A stretch of DNA of 64,000 nt from Vibrio toranzoniae (GCF_024347655.1 NZ_AP025515.1:1116001-1180000), one strand, 5' to 3'; shown: positions 35,350 through 43,923, counted from the first letter of the stretch. The notes: a model not told the origin generated them from the letters alone. A program made the numbers and translations.

Positions 35350-36816
35350 ATGAGTTTAGTAATGGAACAACCGGCAGCCGATGTGCCGCCAAAGGTGAAA
35401 AGCACCCAAGCAAAAGAAAGCACCCAAGCAAAAGATAAATACGATCCAAAATACGATCCACTTAAAGATAAAAGCCCAGGTCACGGTAAGGAATACGCTC
35501 CGACTTATTGGGTAGATACCGCAGGTGCACCACCTGAAGATGATGGCCCAATCACGTCGGATATGGATGTCGATGTGGCGATAATTGGTTCAGGCTACAC
35601 AGGCCTAAGTACCGCGATACACCTTGCTGAAATGTACGGCATTAAAGCGACTGTGATTGAAGCTAACCGTATGAGTTGGGGCTGCAGTACCCGAAATGGT
35701 GGTCAGGCTCAGTGTGCGTCAGGACGTTTGAAGCGTTCTCAGTGGATTGAACGCTGGGGACTCGAAACCGCGCTAAAAATGCACCGCGAATGCGTCGATG
35801 GCATGAACACATTTAAGTCTCTAATCAAAGACATTGATTGTGACCCGCAGCCGGGTGGCCACTTATATGTGGCTCACCGTCCAAAAGTGATGGCAACACT
35901 CGAGAAAGAAGCCAAGTTGCTGCGTGGCACGTTCGATTACGATGCGCAGATCTTAGATGCGGAAACCGTCAAGCGTGATTATGTTGGTGATCAAGAAGCG
36001 GCAGGCGCGATGCATGAGCCCGAAGGGATTGGCATTCATGCTGGGAAATTGGCGTTTGGTTATCTAAGAAAGGCGAGAGCACTCGGCGTAAAAGTTCACC
36101 CAGCAAGCCCTGTGATGGGATGGGAAACTCGCAACGGTGTGCACTACCTGAAAACGCCGGGTGGTGTTGTGAAGGCTCGTTCTGTTGGTGTTTGTACGGG
36201 TGGGTATACCAGCCAAGGTTTGCATTCCGAGCTTAAGAATCGCCTATTACCAGTCCTTTCTAACTCGATGGTGACGCGTCCGTTAACTCAAAGCGAAATC
36301 GCCGCGTGTAACTTCAAAACCAATCAAGTGATTACTGATACTCGAATTCTGCGCCACTACTACCGTTTGTTACCGGATAACCGAGTACAGATTGGTACAC
36401 GCAGTGCCATCAGTGGCAAGAACGCACCTGAAAAGAAATACGAAGATATGTTGAGATCGGATTTAACCCGAAAATTCCCGTCTCTCGATCAGATCAAAAT
36501 TGATTATTCATGGTGGGGTTGGGTGGATGTTAGCCACGACATGATGCCAAGAATTTATCAGCCGAATCCAAAGCAATCCATATTCTACGCACTAGGGTAT
36601 GGCGGCAATGGTGTGATGTACTCCGCTCAAGCAGGTAAACGCCTTGCCCAGTGGATCGCAGGTGAAGGTCATAAACTCGACCTACCAATATTTGAATCAA
36701 AACTTCCGTTCCCCAACGTGAGGGAAGTGGTGGAATCAGAGATGTTTGCACCATTTCGAAGAGTAGGGCAACAGTTCCTTTATCAGTGGTATTCGTTAAA
36801 GGATGAAAAGCTGTAA
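35350..36816 (+). CDS. tauY: Taurine dehydrogenase large subunit, FAD-dependent
   Basis: 488 residues of the DAO/gamma-glutamylputrescine-oxidase type. FAD-binding Rossmann motif GSGYTGLSTAIHLAE lies near residues 80-95 and is followed by the ring-binding RMSWGCSTRNGGQ. The C-terminal FAD contact is GYGGNGVMYSAQAGKRLAQW. With TauX it should deaminate taurine (or a similar sulfonated amine). An N-terminal extension of ~70 residues contains two in-frame tandem duplications (STQAKE and KYDP), which look recent and disordered. GGAGAG precedes the ATG. Confidence 0.87.
   Translation: MSLVMEQPAADVPPKVKSTQAKESTQAKDKYDPKYDPLKDKSPGHGKEYAPTYWVDTAGAPPEDDGPITSDMDVDVAIIGSGYTGLSTAIHLAEMYGIKATVIEANRMSWGCSTRNGGQAQCASGRLKRSQWIERWGLETALKMHRECVDGMNTFKSLIKDIDCDPQPGGHLYVAHRPKVMATLEKEAKLLRGTFDYDAQILDAETVKRDYVGDQEAAGAMHEPEGIGIHAGKLAFGYLRKARALGVKVHPASPVMGWETRNGVHYLKTPGGVVKARSVGVCTGGYTSQGLHSELKNRLLPVLSNSMVTRPLTQSEIAACNFKTNQVITDTRILRHYYRLLPDNRVQIGTRSAISGKNAPEKKYEDMLRSDLTRKFPSLDQIKIDYSWWGWVDVSHDMMPRIYQPNPKQSIFYALGYGGNGVMYSAQAGKRLAQWIAGEGHKLDLPIFESKLPFPNVREVVESEMFAPFRRVGQQFLYQWYSLKDEKL
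35401..35460. repeat. Two in-frame tandem duplications in the tauY 5' end
   Basis: An 18-base unit (AGCACCCAAGCAAAAGAA) at 35401-35418 repeats at 35419-35436 with one difference. A 12-base unit (AAATACGATCCA) at 35437-35448 repeats exactly at 35449-35460. Both preserve the frame. Confidence 0.85.
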
Positions 36817-36833
36817 TCGCGACTCGAACATTG

Positions 36834-36850
36834 TTTCCAAAATAGGGAAA
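36834..36850. promoter_or_regulatory. Short dyad upstream of tauK
   Basis: TTTCC-AAAATAG-GGAAA lies between tauY and tauK. It resembles an operator half-site pair but is short, and tauK may simply be read through from tauY. Confidence 0.25.
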
Positions 36851-36936
36851 TAGAACTACGACCAGGAAAGTTGTACCAGGTCACCTTGTGAGCAAAGTAC
36901 AGGCTGGAAGTCTGTATGATATGAAAGGTTAAGACT

Positions 36937-37938
36937 ATGAAATTTATTAAAAATAAAATTATTGCTGGCGTCACAATTGTAGCAACAGCGATGCTATCTC
37001 ATGCCGCGGCAGCAGCAAATTTTAAAATGGCTATCGGCGATGCTGCTGGTGGTACGCAGTGGGAATTAGCGACATCATTTTCTGAATTGATGGAGCAAAA
37101 AACAGACGGTAAAGTCAAAATCGATCTGTTCCCGAATGGCCAATTAGGCAATGAGCAAGACACCGTAAATGATGCGGCAATCGGCTTACTCGACTTCTCT
37201 GTACTGGCGATCAACAACGTGACGCCTTTCTCTCCAACCGTTGGTCTATTGACCATGCCTTACGTCATTCAAAGCGCAGAAGAAGCGGTACTACTGACTC
37301 AAGGTCAAGTAGGCCAAGACTTAGTCGATAACACGATTCGTGATGCAGGCGTTCGCATCGTAGGTTGGGCTTATTCAGGCTTCAGGGTTTTGACTAACTC
37401 GAAAAAGCCCGTTGCTTCACCAGAAGATCTAAAAGGGCTAGTGATTCGTGTACCGCGTAACGAAATCATGATCGCGTCTTATCAAGCATGGGGTGTAAAC
37501 CCAACGCCAATGGCATGGTCTGAGACTTTCACTGGCCTGCAACAAGGCGTGGTTGATGGTCAAGACAACCCATATATCACTGTTCATGCCATGAAGTTCA
37601 ATGAAGTACAAAAGTACGTAACCAACCTCCGTTACATCTTCTCACTTGAGCCATTAATCGTTAGTGAAACGGTGTTCCAGCAACAGACGCCTGAAATGCA
37701 AAAAATCATTCTTGAAGCGGGTCAAGAAGCGACAGAGCACAGCTTTGCTTACCTAGAAAATACGGAAAACAAGATTCGCGAAGAGCTACAAGCAAAAGGA
37801 ATGGTATTCACAGACCCAGCAGACAATGAGCAAGAGTGGATCAGCGATGTAACGAAATCAGTTTGGCCTAAGTTCTACTCAAGCATTGGAGGTAAAGATA
37901 AGTTAGACGACGTTCTTGAGTTACTAGGTAGAAAGTAA
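36937..37938 (+). CDS. tauK: TRAP transporter solute-binding protein
   Basis: 333 residues of the DctP family, with a signal peptide ending near SHAAAAANF. Family stretches are VKIDLFPNGQLGNEQDTVNDAAIG, GFRVLTNSKKPVASPEDLKGLVIRVPRNEI (the conserved Arg that anchors a carboxylate or sulfonate) and GVVDGQDNPYITVHAMKFNEVQKYV. It captures substrate in the periplasm for the TauL/TauM membrane subunits. In Rhodobacter-type taurine loci tauKLM encodes the importer, and the neighbours here support taurine, but other small acids cannot be excluded. AGGTTAAGACT precedes the ATG. Confidence 0.85.
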   Translation: MKFIKNKIIAGVTIVATAMLSHAAAAANFKMAIGDAAGGTQWELATSFSELMEQKTDGKVKIDLFPNGQLGNEQDTVNDAAIGLLDFSVLAINNVTPFSPTVGLLTMPYVIQSAEEAVLLTQGQVGQDLVDNTIRDAGVRIVGWAYSGFRVLTNSKKPVASPEDLKGLVIRVPRNEIMIASYQAWGVNPTPMAWSETFTGLQQGVVDGQDNPYITVHAMKFNEVQKYVTNLRYIFSLEPLIVSETVFQQQTPEMQKIILEAGQEATEHSFAYLENTENKIREELQAKGMVFTDPADNEQEWISDVTKSVWPKFYSSIGGKDKLDDVLELLGRK

Positions 37939-37949
37939 CGATTAGATAC

Positions 37950-38005
37950 GCCCTACCTGCTGTTCTCCGCTACATAATTACCTAGCGAAAAGCAGTGGAT
38001 AGGGC
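37950..38005 (+). promoter_or_regulatory. Imperfect hairpin between tauK and tauL
   Basis: GCCCTA...CTGCTG...CGCT pairs with AGCG...AGCAG...TAGGGC over 56 bases, with internal mismatches. No T-run follows. Such structures commonly stabilise the binding-protein part of a transport mRNA so that it exceeds the membrane subunits. Confidence 0.4.
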
Positions 38006-38100
38006 ATTTACATGGCTTTACTCGTTGATCTGCTCAGTACCTGATCTTTTTAGGACCGTGAGCGACTGGTTGTCATGTGGAAATCAACATTGGAGGTTAT

Positions 38101-38643
38101 ATGTCAGTCGCTAAAACAATAAAAAAGCACCTTAACAACATTGAGGAATATACCTGTTGTCTGCTGCTCGCAAGCTTTGTCCTATTGCTGTTCACACAAA
38201 TTCTTACTCGTCAGTTCTTTGATTACTCCATCCCTTGGGGTGACGAAGTCGCGACTTACATGTTCGTTTGGTTTGCTTATCTAGGGGCTGTTGTGGCGGC
38301 CAAAATGTCAGCTCACAACCGAGTGAGCTTTCATTTTAAATTCTTTCCGCCAATCGTGCAGACCGTGAGTGAAACCATCGCTGACTTCTTATGGCTCTGT
38401 TTCAACGGTTACTTCGTTTACCTCAGCTACGACTTCGTGTTCAACAAAATGAATCTGTTTTGGAAGTCTCAGACTACAGGTATCCCGATGAAGTACTTCT
38501 ACATGATTTTACCTATCGCGTTTTCACTGATGATGATTCGAATTATCTGGAACAACTATGAGCGTTTATTCAAAGGCGCAACCAACGAAGATCCAGAAGT
38601 CAAAGAGCTGCGCAAAATGACGGCACAAAAGTCCGCGCAATAG
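38101..38643 (+). CDS. tauL: TRAP transporter small membrane subunit
   Basis: 180 residues from ATG 38101, which has GGAGG four bases upstream; an in-frame GTG eight codons earlier has none. The DctQ pattern is clear: four hydrophobic segments, RQFFDYSIPWGDEVATYMFVWFAYLGAVVAAK, and the acidic C-terminus (KGATNEDPEVKEL). It works with TauM in the inner membrane as the sodium-driven channel of the TRAP importer. The gene lies between tauK and tauM and shares their orientation. Confidence 0.87.
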   Translation: MSVAKTIKKHLNNIEEYTCCLLLASFVLLLFTQILTRQFFDYSIPWGDEVATYMFVWFAYLGAVVAAKMSAHNRVSFHFKFFPPIVQTVSETIADFLWLCFNGYFVYLSYDFVFNKMNLFWKSQTTGIPMKYFYMILPIAFSLMMIRIIWNNYERLFKGATNEDPEVKELRKMTAQKSAQ

Positions 38644-38680
38644 TCATCACAGAGAATAGTCGTAATAGAGAGATGTAATA

Positions 38681-40021
38681 ATGGAATCCTATTTAACTCT
38701 AATTTTATTTGGTGGCTTTTTAACGCTGTTAATCCTAGGCGCACCAATCACAGTATCACTGGCCGGCGCTTCGATGGCGGCCTATATGTTGCTCGACAAA
38801 AATCCCATCGCTTTAGTACAAATCGCGTTTACCTCGGTGGGTAACTTCCCGTTAATGGCCCTGCCAGCCTTTGTTCTTGCAGGTGCACTAATGGAGGCGG
38901 CAGGTATCTCCAAACGTCTGGTGGATATCGCCGAAAGCTTAGCGGGTCCCGTAACAGGCGGCCTTGGCGCGGCAACGGTAATGGCGTGTCTTTTCTTTGG
39001 TGCTATCTCGGGTTCGGGCCCAGCAACCACGGCTGCGGTAGGCATGTTGATGGTGCCTGCGATGGTCAAGCGTGATTACGATAAGAGCTACGCATCGGCA
39101 GTGACGGCTGCATCCGGAGGGTTGGGCATTATCATCCCGCCATCCATTCCATTGGTTATCTTTGGTATCTCGGCAATGGGCTTAATGGCGCCACCAGAAG
39201 CCATTGCTCAACACGGTCAGTTTGCTTCTTTATCGATTCCAAAACTGTTTGTCGCTGGGGTTGTACCGGGCTTCATCATGGCATCGACGCTGGTGGTAAC
39301 CAACTACTTCATTGCTAAGCGAGAAGGCTATAAAGGGCTGACTGAAACGTGGTCGTTTGGCGATGTAAGGCATTACTTACGCCGCGGATTATGGTCGATA
39401 TTAGCACCGTTCTTAATTCTTGGCGGTATCTACAGCGGCATGTTCACACCAACAGAATCAGCGGTTGTCGCGATATTCTATTCGTTGTTTGTTGGGCTTT
39501 TCATTCACCGAGAACTGTCGTTCAAAAGCGTGATGAAATCTCTGTCGACCACGACATGGATCACAGGGCGTGTATTGTTGATCCTCTTTGCCGCTACCGT
39601 GTTTGGCCGCTTGTTGATCGAGCAAAAGATTCCAGTAGTGGTGGCGGAGTCGCTACTCGGTTTTACCGACAACATGTACATGGTGTGGGCGCTAACCATT
39701 ACCTTGTTGTTGTTTGTCGGCATGTTTATGGAAACGTTAGCCGCGATCATGATTATCGTACCGGTCTTGCTGCCGATAATGTACATGCTGGGTGCTGATC
39801 CTACTCACGTGGGCATCGTGGTGGTGTGTACCTTATCGATAGGTTTTGCAACGCCGCCACTGGGGGAGAATATCTTTGTTGCCTCGGGGATAGGCGGAGC
39901 TACGGTTGAGCAAATCACCGCGAAGATCCATCCCTTTGTTCTTGCTTCTGTTGTGGGCGTTTTCGTTATCGCTTTCTTCCCACAAATTACGCTTTGGCTA
40001 CCGTCCTTAGTCGGCTATTAG
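38681..40021 (+). CDS. tauM: TRAP transporter large membrane subunit
   Basis: 446 residues of the DctM family with about twelve hydrophobic segments. Signatures are FPLMALPAFVLAGALMEAAGISKRLVDIAE, FFGAISGSGPATTAAVG, GGLGIIIPPSIPLVIFG and SIGFATPPLGENIFVASGI. It forms the transport path for the substrate delivered by TauK. The Cache gene starts 11 bases after its stop, and that gene's GGAGAG begins at the last base of the tauM stop, so they share a transcript. Confidence 0.9.
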   Translation: MESYLTLILFGGFLTLLILGAPITVSLAGASMAAYMLLDKNPIALVQIAFTSVGNFPLMALPAFVLAGALMEAAGISKRLVDIAESLAGPVTGGLGAATVMACLFFGAISGSGPATTAAVGMLMVPAMVKRDYDKSYASAVTAASGGLGIIIPPSIPLVIFGISAMGLMAPPEAIAQHGQFASLSIPKLFVAGVVPGFIMASTLVVTNYFIAKREGYKGLTETWSFGDVRHYLRRGLWSILAPFLILGGIYSGMFTPTESAVVAIFYSLFVGLFIHRELSFKSVMKSLSTTTWITGRVLLILFAATVFGRLLIEQKIPVVVAESLLGFTDNMYMVWALTITLLLFVGMFMETLAAIMIIVPVLLPIMYMLGADPTHVGIVVVCTLSIGFATPPLGENIFVASGIGGATVEQITAKIHPFVLASVVGVFVIAFFPQITLWLPSLVGY

Positions 40022-40032
40022 GAGAGATAACC

Positions 40033-40953
40033 ATGAATTTATCCAGAATCACCCTCATTGGTTGTGCCGTGTTTGCTGTCGTGAGTGGTATTGGTTTACG
40101 TGCTGAACATTCTGAAACAGCGAAAGAAACCAAGCCTGTCAATGTGCTCGATATTTCTGAACCACATGTTGTCAGTAAAGCTGAAAGAAGAGCCAAAACC
40201 TTGCTTGCGAAGGCAGTGATACACGTTCAAAAAGAGGGTGACGATAGTGTTAAAGACTTCATGAGTGACCCTGAATATATCGATGGGGAGCTCTATGTTT
40301 TTGCTTTGGGTATTGATGGCCAATTCCTTGCCAGCGGTGGCTCGTCAATGGTGTTGGTTGGTGACAGTGTTTTAGATACGCAAGACGTTTACGGCAATCC
40401 TTTTTTCCGAGAAATGATCACCAAAGCAGTACACAACGGTTTTGGTGAAGTGAAGTATCACTGGACCAATCCGACCGATCGTATGGGTGAACCGAAAACT
40501 ACTTTCTTTGAGCGTGTGGGTGACGTGATTGTCGCTGTCGGTTATTACCCAGAACGTTCGAGTGCGGCCGAGGCAAAGAATTTATTGGCGAGAGCGATGA
40601 CCGCGATAGTGGAATCAGAACAAGAGAGCCTGGCAGAATTCAATGACGCCGATGGCAGTTTTGTAGAAGGAGACTTATATGTGTTTGTGATGGATATGAG
40701 CTCTGGAAAGTTGCTGGCGCATGGGGTATCTCCTGAGCTTGTCGGGCGGTCACACAGCGAGATTCTAAGCCCTGACGATAAGCCAATTCTTACTGAGATG
40801 TTGAACCTTGCGAAAGAAAACGGCCGAGGTGTTTACACTTATCGCTGGTTGAACCCTCAGTCGAGTAAAGTTGAAACCAAGCATACTTATTATCGAGTCA
40901 TCGACAATAAGTTGGTCGGGGTCGGTTATTACACAAAATCAAACAACACGTAA
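40033..40953 (+). CDS. Periplasmic protein with two Cache domains and no output domain
   Basis: 306 residues from ATG 40033, preceded by GGAGAG directly after the tauM stop; a longer frame inside tauM is not used. A signal peptide covers about residues 1-25. Two related ~120-residue units follow. Each has the single-Cache pattern: a long helix (KAERRAKTLLAKAVIHVQKEG; AEAKNLLARAMTAIVESEQ), DGELYVFALGIDGQFLASG / EGDLYVFVMDMSSGKLLAHG, a REMI/TEML helix, and a closing VAVGYY / VGVGYY. Cache domains usually sense small molecules for chemoreceptors or kinases; here there is neither membrane anchor nor signalling domain. As the last gene of the tau operon it may present a ligand to a separate receptor. 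Confidence 0.8.
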   Translation: MNLSRITLIGCAVFAVVSGIGLRAEHSETAKETKPVNVLDISEPHVVSKAERRAKTLLAKAVIHVQKEGDDSVKDFMSDPEYIDGELYVFALGIDGQFLASGGSSMVLVGDSVLDTQDVYGNPFFREMITKAVHNGFGEVKYHWTNPTDRMGEPKTTFFERVGDVIVAVGYYPERSSAAEAKNLLARAMTAIVESEQESLAEFNDADGSFVEGDLYVFVMDMSSGKLLAHGVSPELVGRSHSEILSPDDKPILTEMLNLAKENGRGVYTYRWLNPQSSKVETKHTYYRVIDNKLVGVGYYTKSNNT

Positions 40954-40969
40954 AATGGTTTCTAACGAG

Positions 40970-40998
40970 CCCTCAGCCCTGTTAAATAAAGGGCTAGG
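40970..40998 (+). terminator. Hairpin at the end of the tau operon
   Basis: GCCCTCAGCCCT pairs with AGGGCTAGGGGC across loop GTTAAATAA, with one mismatch and one G-T pair. No T-run, so possibly factor-assisted termination or mRNA protection. Confidence 0.5.
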
Positions 40999-41063
40999 GG
41001 CCCAAAATACCAGTGTGTGTAAAAAAGCAATTTAGTAAAATTAACAGTGTGAAATTTTTGTTG

Positions 41064-41076
41064 TGAAATTATTTCA
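41064..41076. promoter_or_regulatory. Palindrome TGAAATTATTTCA before the MSG-like gene
   Basis: Perfect 13-base palindrome, 114 bases upstream of the gene at 41190. It resembles the E. coli IclR box (TGGAAATNATTTCCA) with the GG/CC shortened. Candidate operator for the local IclR protein. Confidence 0.35.
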
Positions 41077-41189
41077 AAAATACAGGTAGTATGAAATACA
41101 TGGAAGCCACACAGTAAAGAATAATTTTTAAAAAGGTCAATCAGGATGTTTGACCTAAATGAAATTCAAAGCCGTACGAGGGATAGACT

Positions 41190-41762
41190 ATGAATATGCT
41201 GACACTAGACAAAACAGAACTTCACAGAAACCATTCAACATTTATTGCTGAAGCTGTCTTTGCCGTCGAAATGGTGAAAGCAGACAAGCAACTCGAAAAA
41301 CAGAAAATGGCAAAACAGTTGCTTGATACTCTATTTCCTCTAGAGGCAGGCTCGCACGAAGACGCAGTAAGCTATGAGATTGACTACAGACACGTTCAAG
41401 TTTACTTCAAAAACGGCGAACACACAGGTTTGAAACGTGCTAAGCACTTTGTGGCTTACACTGGCGATAAATCTAAACCTTCTGCAATCTTGTTCCGTGA
41501 TGAGAGCGGCACGCACGTTGAAGTGACAATAGGTGCTCGTAAAGGTACGGGTCACCTAGAATTGGTTGATATTCAAGATATTCAGCTAGAGACATGCACC
41601 ACGTTTGGCCAAACTGAGGCCAGTTGCTCTTCAGGAATCCGTCACTGGGTGAGCTTGGTGAAAGGCGATGAAATCGGTCGACCGAATGCATCGAGTGAAG
41701 ACAAAGAGTTCACGGCGAAAAATGGCGAAGACTACAACCTAGGTTTTTGCTTTGCGATCTAA
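41190..41762 (+). CDS. Stand-alone protein resembling the malate synthase G insertion domain
   Basis: 190 residues. Residues 50-138 can be laid on residues 181-272 of the malate synthase G encoded at 21727: shared positions include PL..GSH.D...Y.I, NGE, F..Y.GD.S.PS.IL, H.E..I, I.D...E and TT, with two short gaps. In malate synthase G this stretch is the alpha/beta insertion next to the catalytic barrel and has no assigned catalytic residue. The barrel and its active site are entirely absent here. The C-terminus (FTAKNGEDYNLGFCFAI) is not recognised. No signal peptide, so cytosolic. It lies after the tau operon under its own promoter. Function unknown; the homology is my alignment by eye. Confidence 0.65.
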   Translation: MNMLTLDKTELHRNHSTFIAEAVFAVEMVKADKQLEKQKMAKQLLDTLFPLEAGSHEDAVSYEIDYRHVQVYFKNGEHTGLKRAKHFVAYTGDKSKPSAILFRDESGTHVEVTIGARKGTGHLELVDIQDIQLETCTTFGQTEASCSSGIRHWVSLVKGDEIGRPNASSEDKEFTAKNGEDYNLGFCFAI

Positions 41763-42262
41763 CGCTCTTTAGCGACTGAATTGAACTTCGGTGATTTAAA
41801 TAACTGAGCGCTGCGATACGTGGCGCTAATATCGCACTATCGATTTCTCTTTACCTTTGGTAATTTCCCCGCCCCTATAGCGGGGCTTTTTTATTAGAGG
41901 TATAAGTAAATTAAGCGCTTCTTAAAGTTATCTAACAAAAGTTTTTAAAATTTTATCCCATATCTTTGTTGGTATAAGTATTTGTAATTAAATGATTTAT
42001 CTGTAAGTTCTAGTCTTTTTTTTATAGCGAGAATGACCATGGATGACAGTACGCTGAGTGACTATTGAGCAAAAACTCAGTCAAAATACTTCGTGCTGTG
42101 CTATTATGCGCGGCCTGGGATTGAGCTATTAAGTCCATTTGTCGCCTCTCAAGGTGGTTTTTATCACGTTTATTTAAGTGGTATGGCGAGCCAATCAAGT
42201 AGTAGTTGGATATGGAGAACGTCCTTATATTCGTTGATTCGGATATGCGAACATCATAATTT
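41763..42262. other. 500-base gap upstream of the BCCT transporter gene
   Basis: It starts with the terminator at 41867-41892. The remainder is AT-rich and presumably carries a long leader for the transporter mRNA. A 12-codon frame with possible ribosome site (ATG 42033 to TGA 42068) and an extended -10-like TGCTATTAT (about 42099) are visible. Osmotically controlled promoters would fit the transporter, but no specific site is identifiable. Confidence 0.35.
41867..41892 (+). terminator. Terminator after the MSG-like gene
   Basis: CCCCGC/GCGGGG stem (or GCCCC/GGGGC alternative) followed by six T. Confidence 0.8.
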
Positions 42263-43870
42263 ATGAGTTTTAAATCAAAAAAATACAGTATCGATTCTAC
42301 TGACTATCAAGTTGGTCAAGACAACGTCAGTAAATGGGGCATGGATGTCCATAACACAGTTTTTGTAGCCTCGGTTGGCTTATCTCTTCTCTTTATCATC
42401 ACTCTTCTTGCTCTTCCTCCTGCGGATGCTAAAGCTGCTATTGATTCTATTAAGGGTGCTGTTCTATCAAAGTTTGACTTCCTGTTTATGTGGGGAGCCA
42501 ACATCATGCTAGCGTTTGCTGTTGTTATCGCATTTTCACCGTTGGGTAAAATTCGTCTAGGTGGTGAAGAAGCTACGGCGGACTACTCAATGCCATCTTG
42601 GATTGCGATGTTATTCGCTGCAGGTATGGGTATTGGACTTATCTTCTGGGGTGTTGCAGAGCCAACCGCCTTCTTCACGAACTGGTTCGGAACGCCATTG
42701 AATGCAGAACCCTTCACTGAAGCAGGCCGCGAGTTAGCGCTAGGCGCGACAGTATTCCACTGGGGTTTTCATGCGTGGGCTGTCTATGGTATGACGGCGC
42801 TTTGCCTAGCATATTTTGTTTACAACAAAGGCCTACCGTTATCAATGCGCTCTGTGTTTTATCCAATACTGGGTGAGCGAGTGTGGGGCAAAACTGGTGA
42901 TGTGATCGACGTACTAACCGTACTGGTTACTCTGTTTGGTCTAGCGACTTCATTGGGCTTAGGTGGTACACAAGCGGCAAGTGGTATCAGCCATGTGTTC
43001 GGCTTGGAAAATAACATCTTCCTTCAGCAAGCTATTATCGTGTTGATTATGGGTTTGGCGATCATTTCTGTTCTGCGAGGCATGGACGGTGGTGTTAAGT
43101 TCCTAAGTAACCTGAACATGGTTATTGCGTTCGTATTCCTTGGCCTTATCGCAGTATTGAACTTTACAACGGTGCTTGATTCAATGGCGACGGCAGTAAC
43201 GGGTTACGTGAAAAACATCGTAGCATTGAGCCAAAGCTCTGGCCGCGAAGACACAACCTGGCTGCATGGTTGGACTGTGTTCTACTGGGCATGGTGGGTA
43301 GCGTATGCACCTTTCTTCGGTATGTTTGTAGCGCGTATTTCTAAAGGTCGTACGGTTCGCGAATTCTTACTTTGTGTACTAATTATCCCAACATTGGTAA
43401 CGTCAGCTTGGATGTCTATTTTCGGTGGCGTGGCTATCGAGCAAGTGATTAATCAGGTGGGGCAACTTGGCCTTGACCAAGGCATCACAGACGTATCACT
43501 AAGCTTGTTCTACATGTTAGATGCTTACGAGTTTGGTAGCATTCTGTCTGTTATCGCTGTCGTGTTGATTATCGTATTCTTCGTTACAACGTTAGACTCT
43601 GGTTCTATCGTTATTGATGGTATGACGGCGGGTGGTAAACTTGAAGTACCGGTGAAGCAGAAAGTAGTTTGGGCGGTTATTTCAGGTGCCATCGCGATGG
43701 TAATGCTATGGATTGGTGGAACTCAATCAATCCAAGCGCTGCAATCTATTACGATTATTGCAGCACTACCGTTTACGATCATTCTTCTGATTGGTTGTGT
43801 GAGCTTGTTGAAAGGCCTACTGACGGAAGTGGGTAAAGGGCAGGAAACCGTTAGCCCTGCATCTGAGTAA
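42263..43870 (+). CDS. BCCT-family transporter (betaine/choline/taurine type)
   Basis: 535 residues with about twelve membrane segments. Family motifs are MPSWIAMLFAAGMGIGLIFWGVAEP, WGFHAWAVYGMTALCLAYF, and the tryptophan-rich region WTVFYWAWWVAYAPFFGMFVARISKGRTVREF; TLDSGS follows. BCCT carriers import quaternary amines such as glycine betaine, choline or carnitine, driven by Na+ or H+, and some take taurine. The position beside the sulfonate genes makes taurine possible, but vibrios have several BCCT paralogues for osmoprotection, so the substrate remains open. It has a long upstream leader and its own terminator. Confidence 0.88.
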   Translation: MSFKSKKYSIDSTDYQVGQDNVSKWGMDVHNTVFVASVGLSLLFIITLLALPPADAKAAIDSIKGAVLSKFDFLFMWGANIMLAFAVVIAFSPLGKIRLGGEEATADYSMPSWIAMLFAAGMGIGLIFWGVAEPTAFFTNWFGTPLNAEPFTEAGRELALGATVFHWGFHAWAVYGMTALCLAYFVYNKGLPLSMRSVFYPILGERVWGKTGDVIDVLTVLVTLFGLATSLGLGGTQAASGISHVFGLENNIFLQQAIIVLIMGLAIISVLRGMDGGVKFLSNLNMVIAFVFLGLIAVLNFTTVLDSMATAVTGYVKNIVALSQSSGREDTTWLHGWTVFYWAWWVAYAPFFGMFVARISKGRTVREFLLCVLIIPTLVTSAWMSIFGGVAIEQVINQVGQLGLDQGITDVSLSLFYMLDAYEFGSILSVIAVVLIIVFFVTTLDSGSIVIDGMTAGGKLEVPVKQKVVWAVISGAIAMVMLWIGGTQSIQALQSITIIAALPFTIILLIGCVSLLKGLLTEVGKGQETVSPASE

Positions 43871-43923
43871 ACTGCGACGCAGAAATAAGCAGCTAACGCT
43901 TTAATTTTACTTAACATTATTTC

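Noticed and set aside
39349..39798. 149-codon plus-strand frame inside tauM
   Set aside because: Out-of-frame shadow of the DctM-type gene; no signal or motif.
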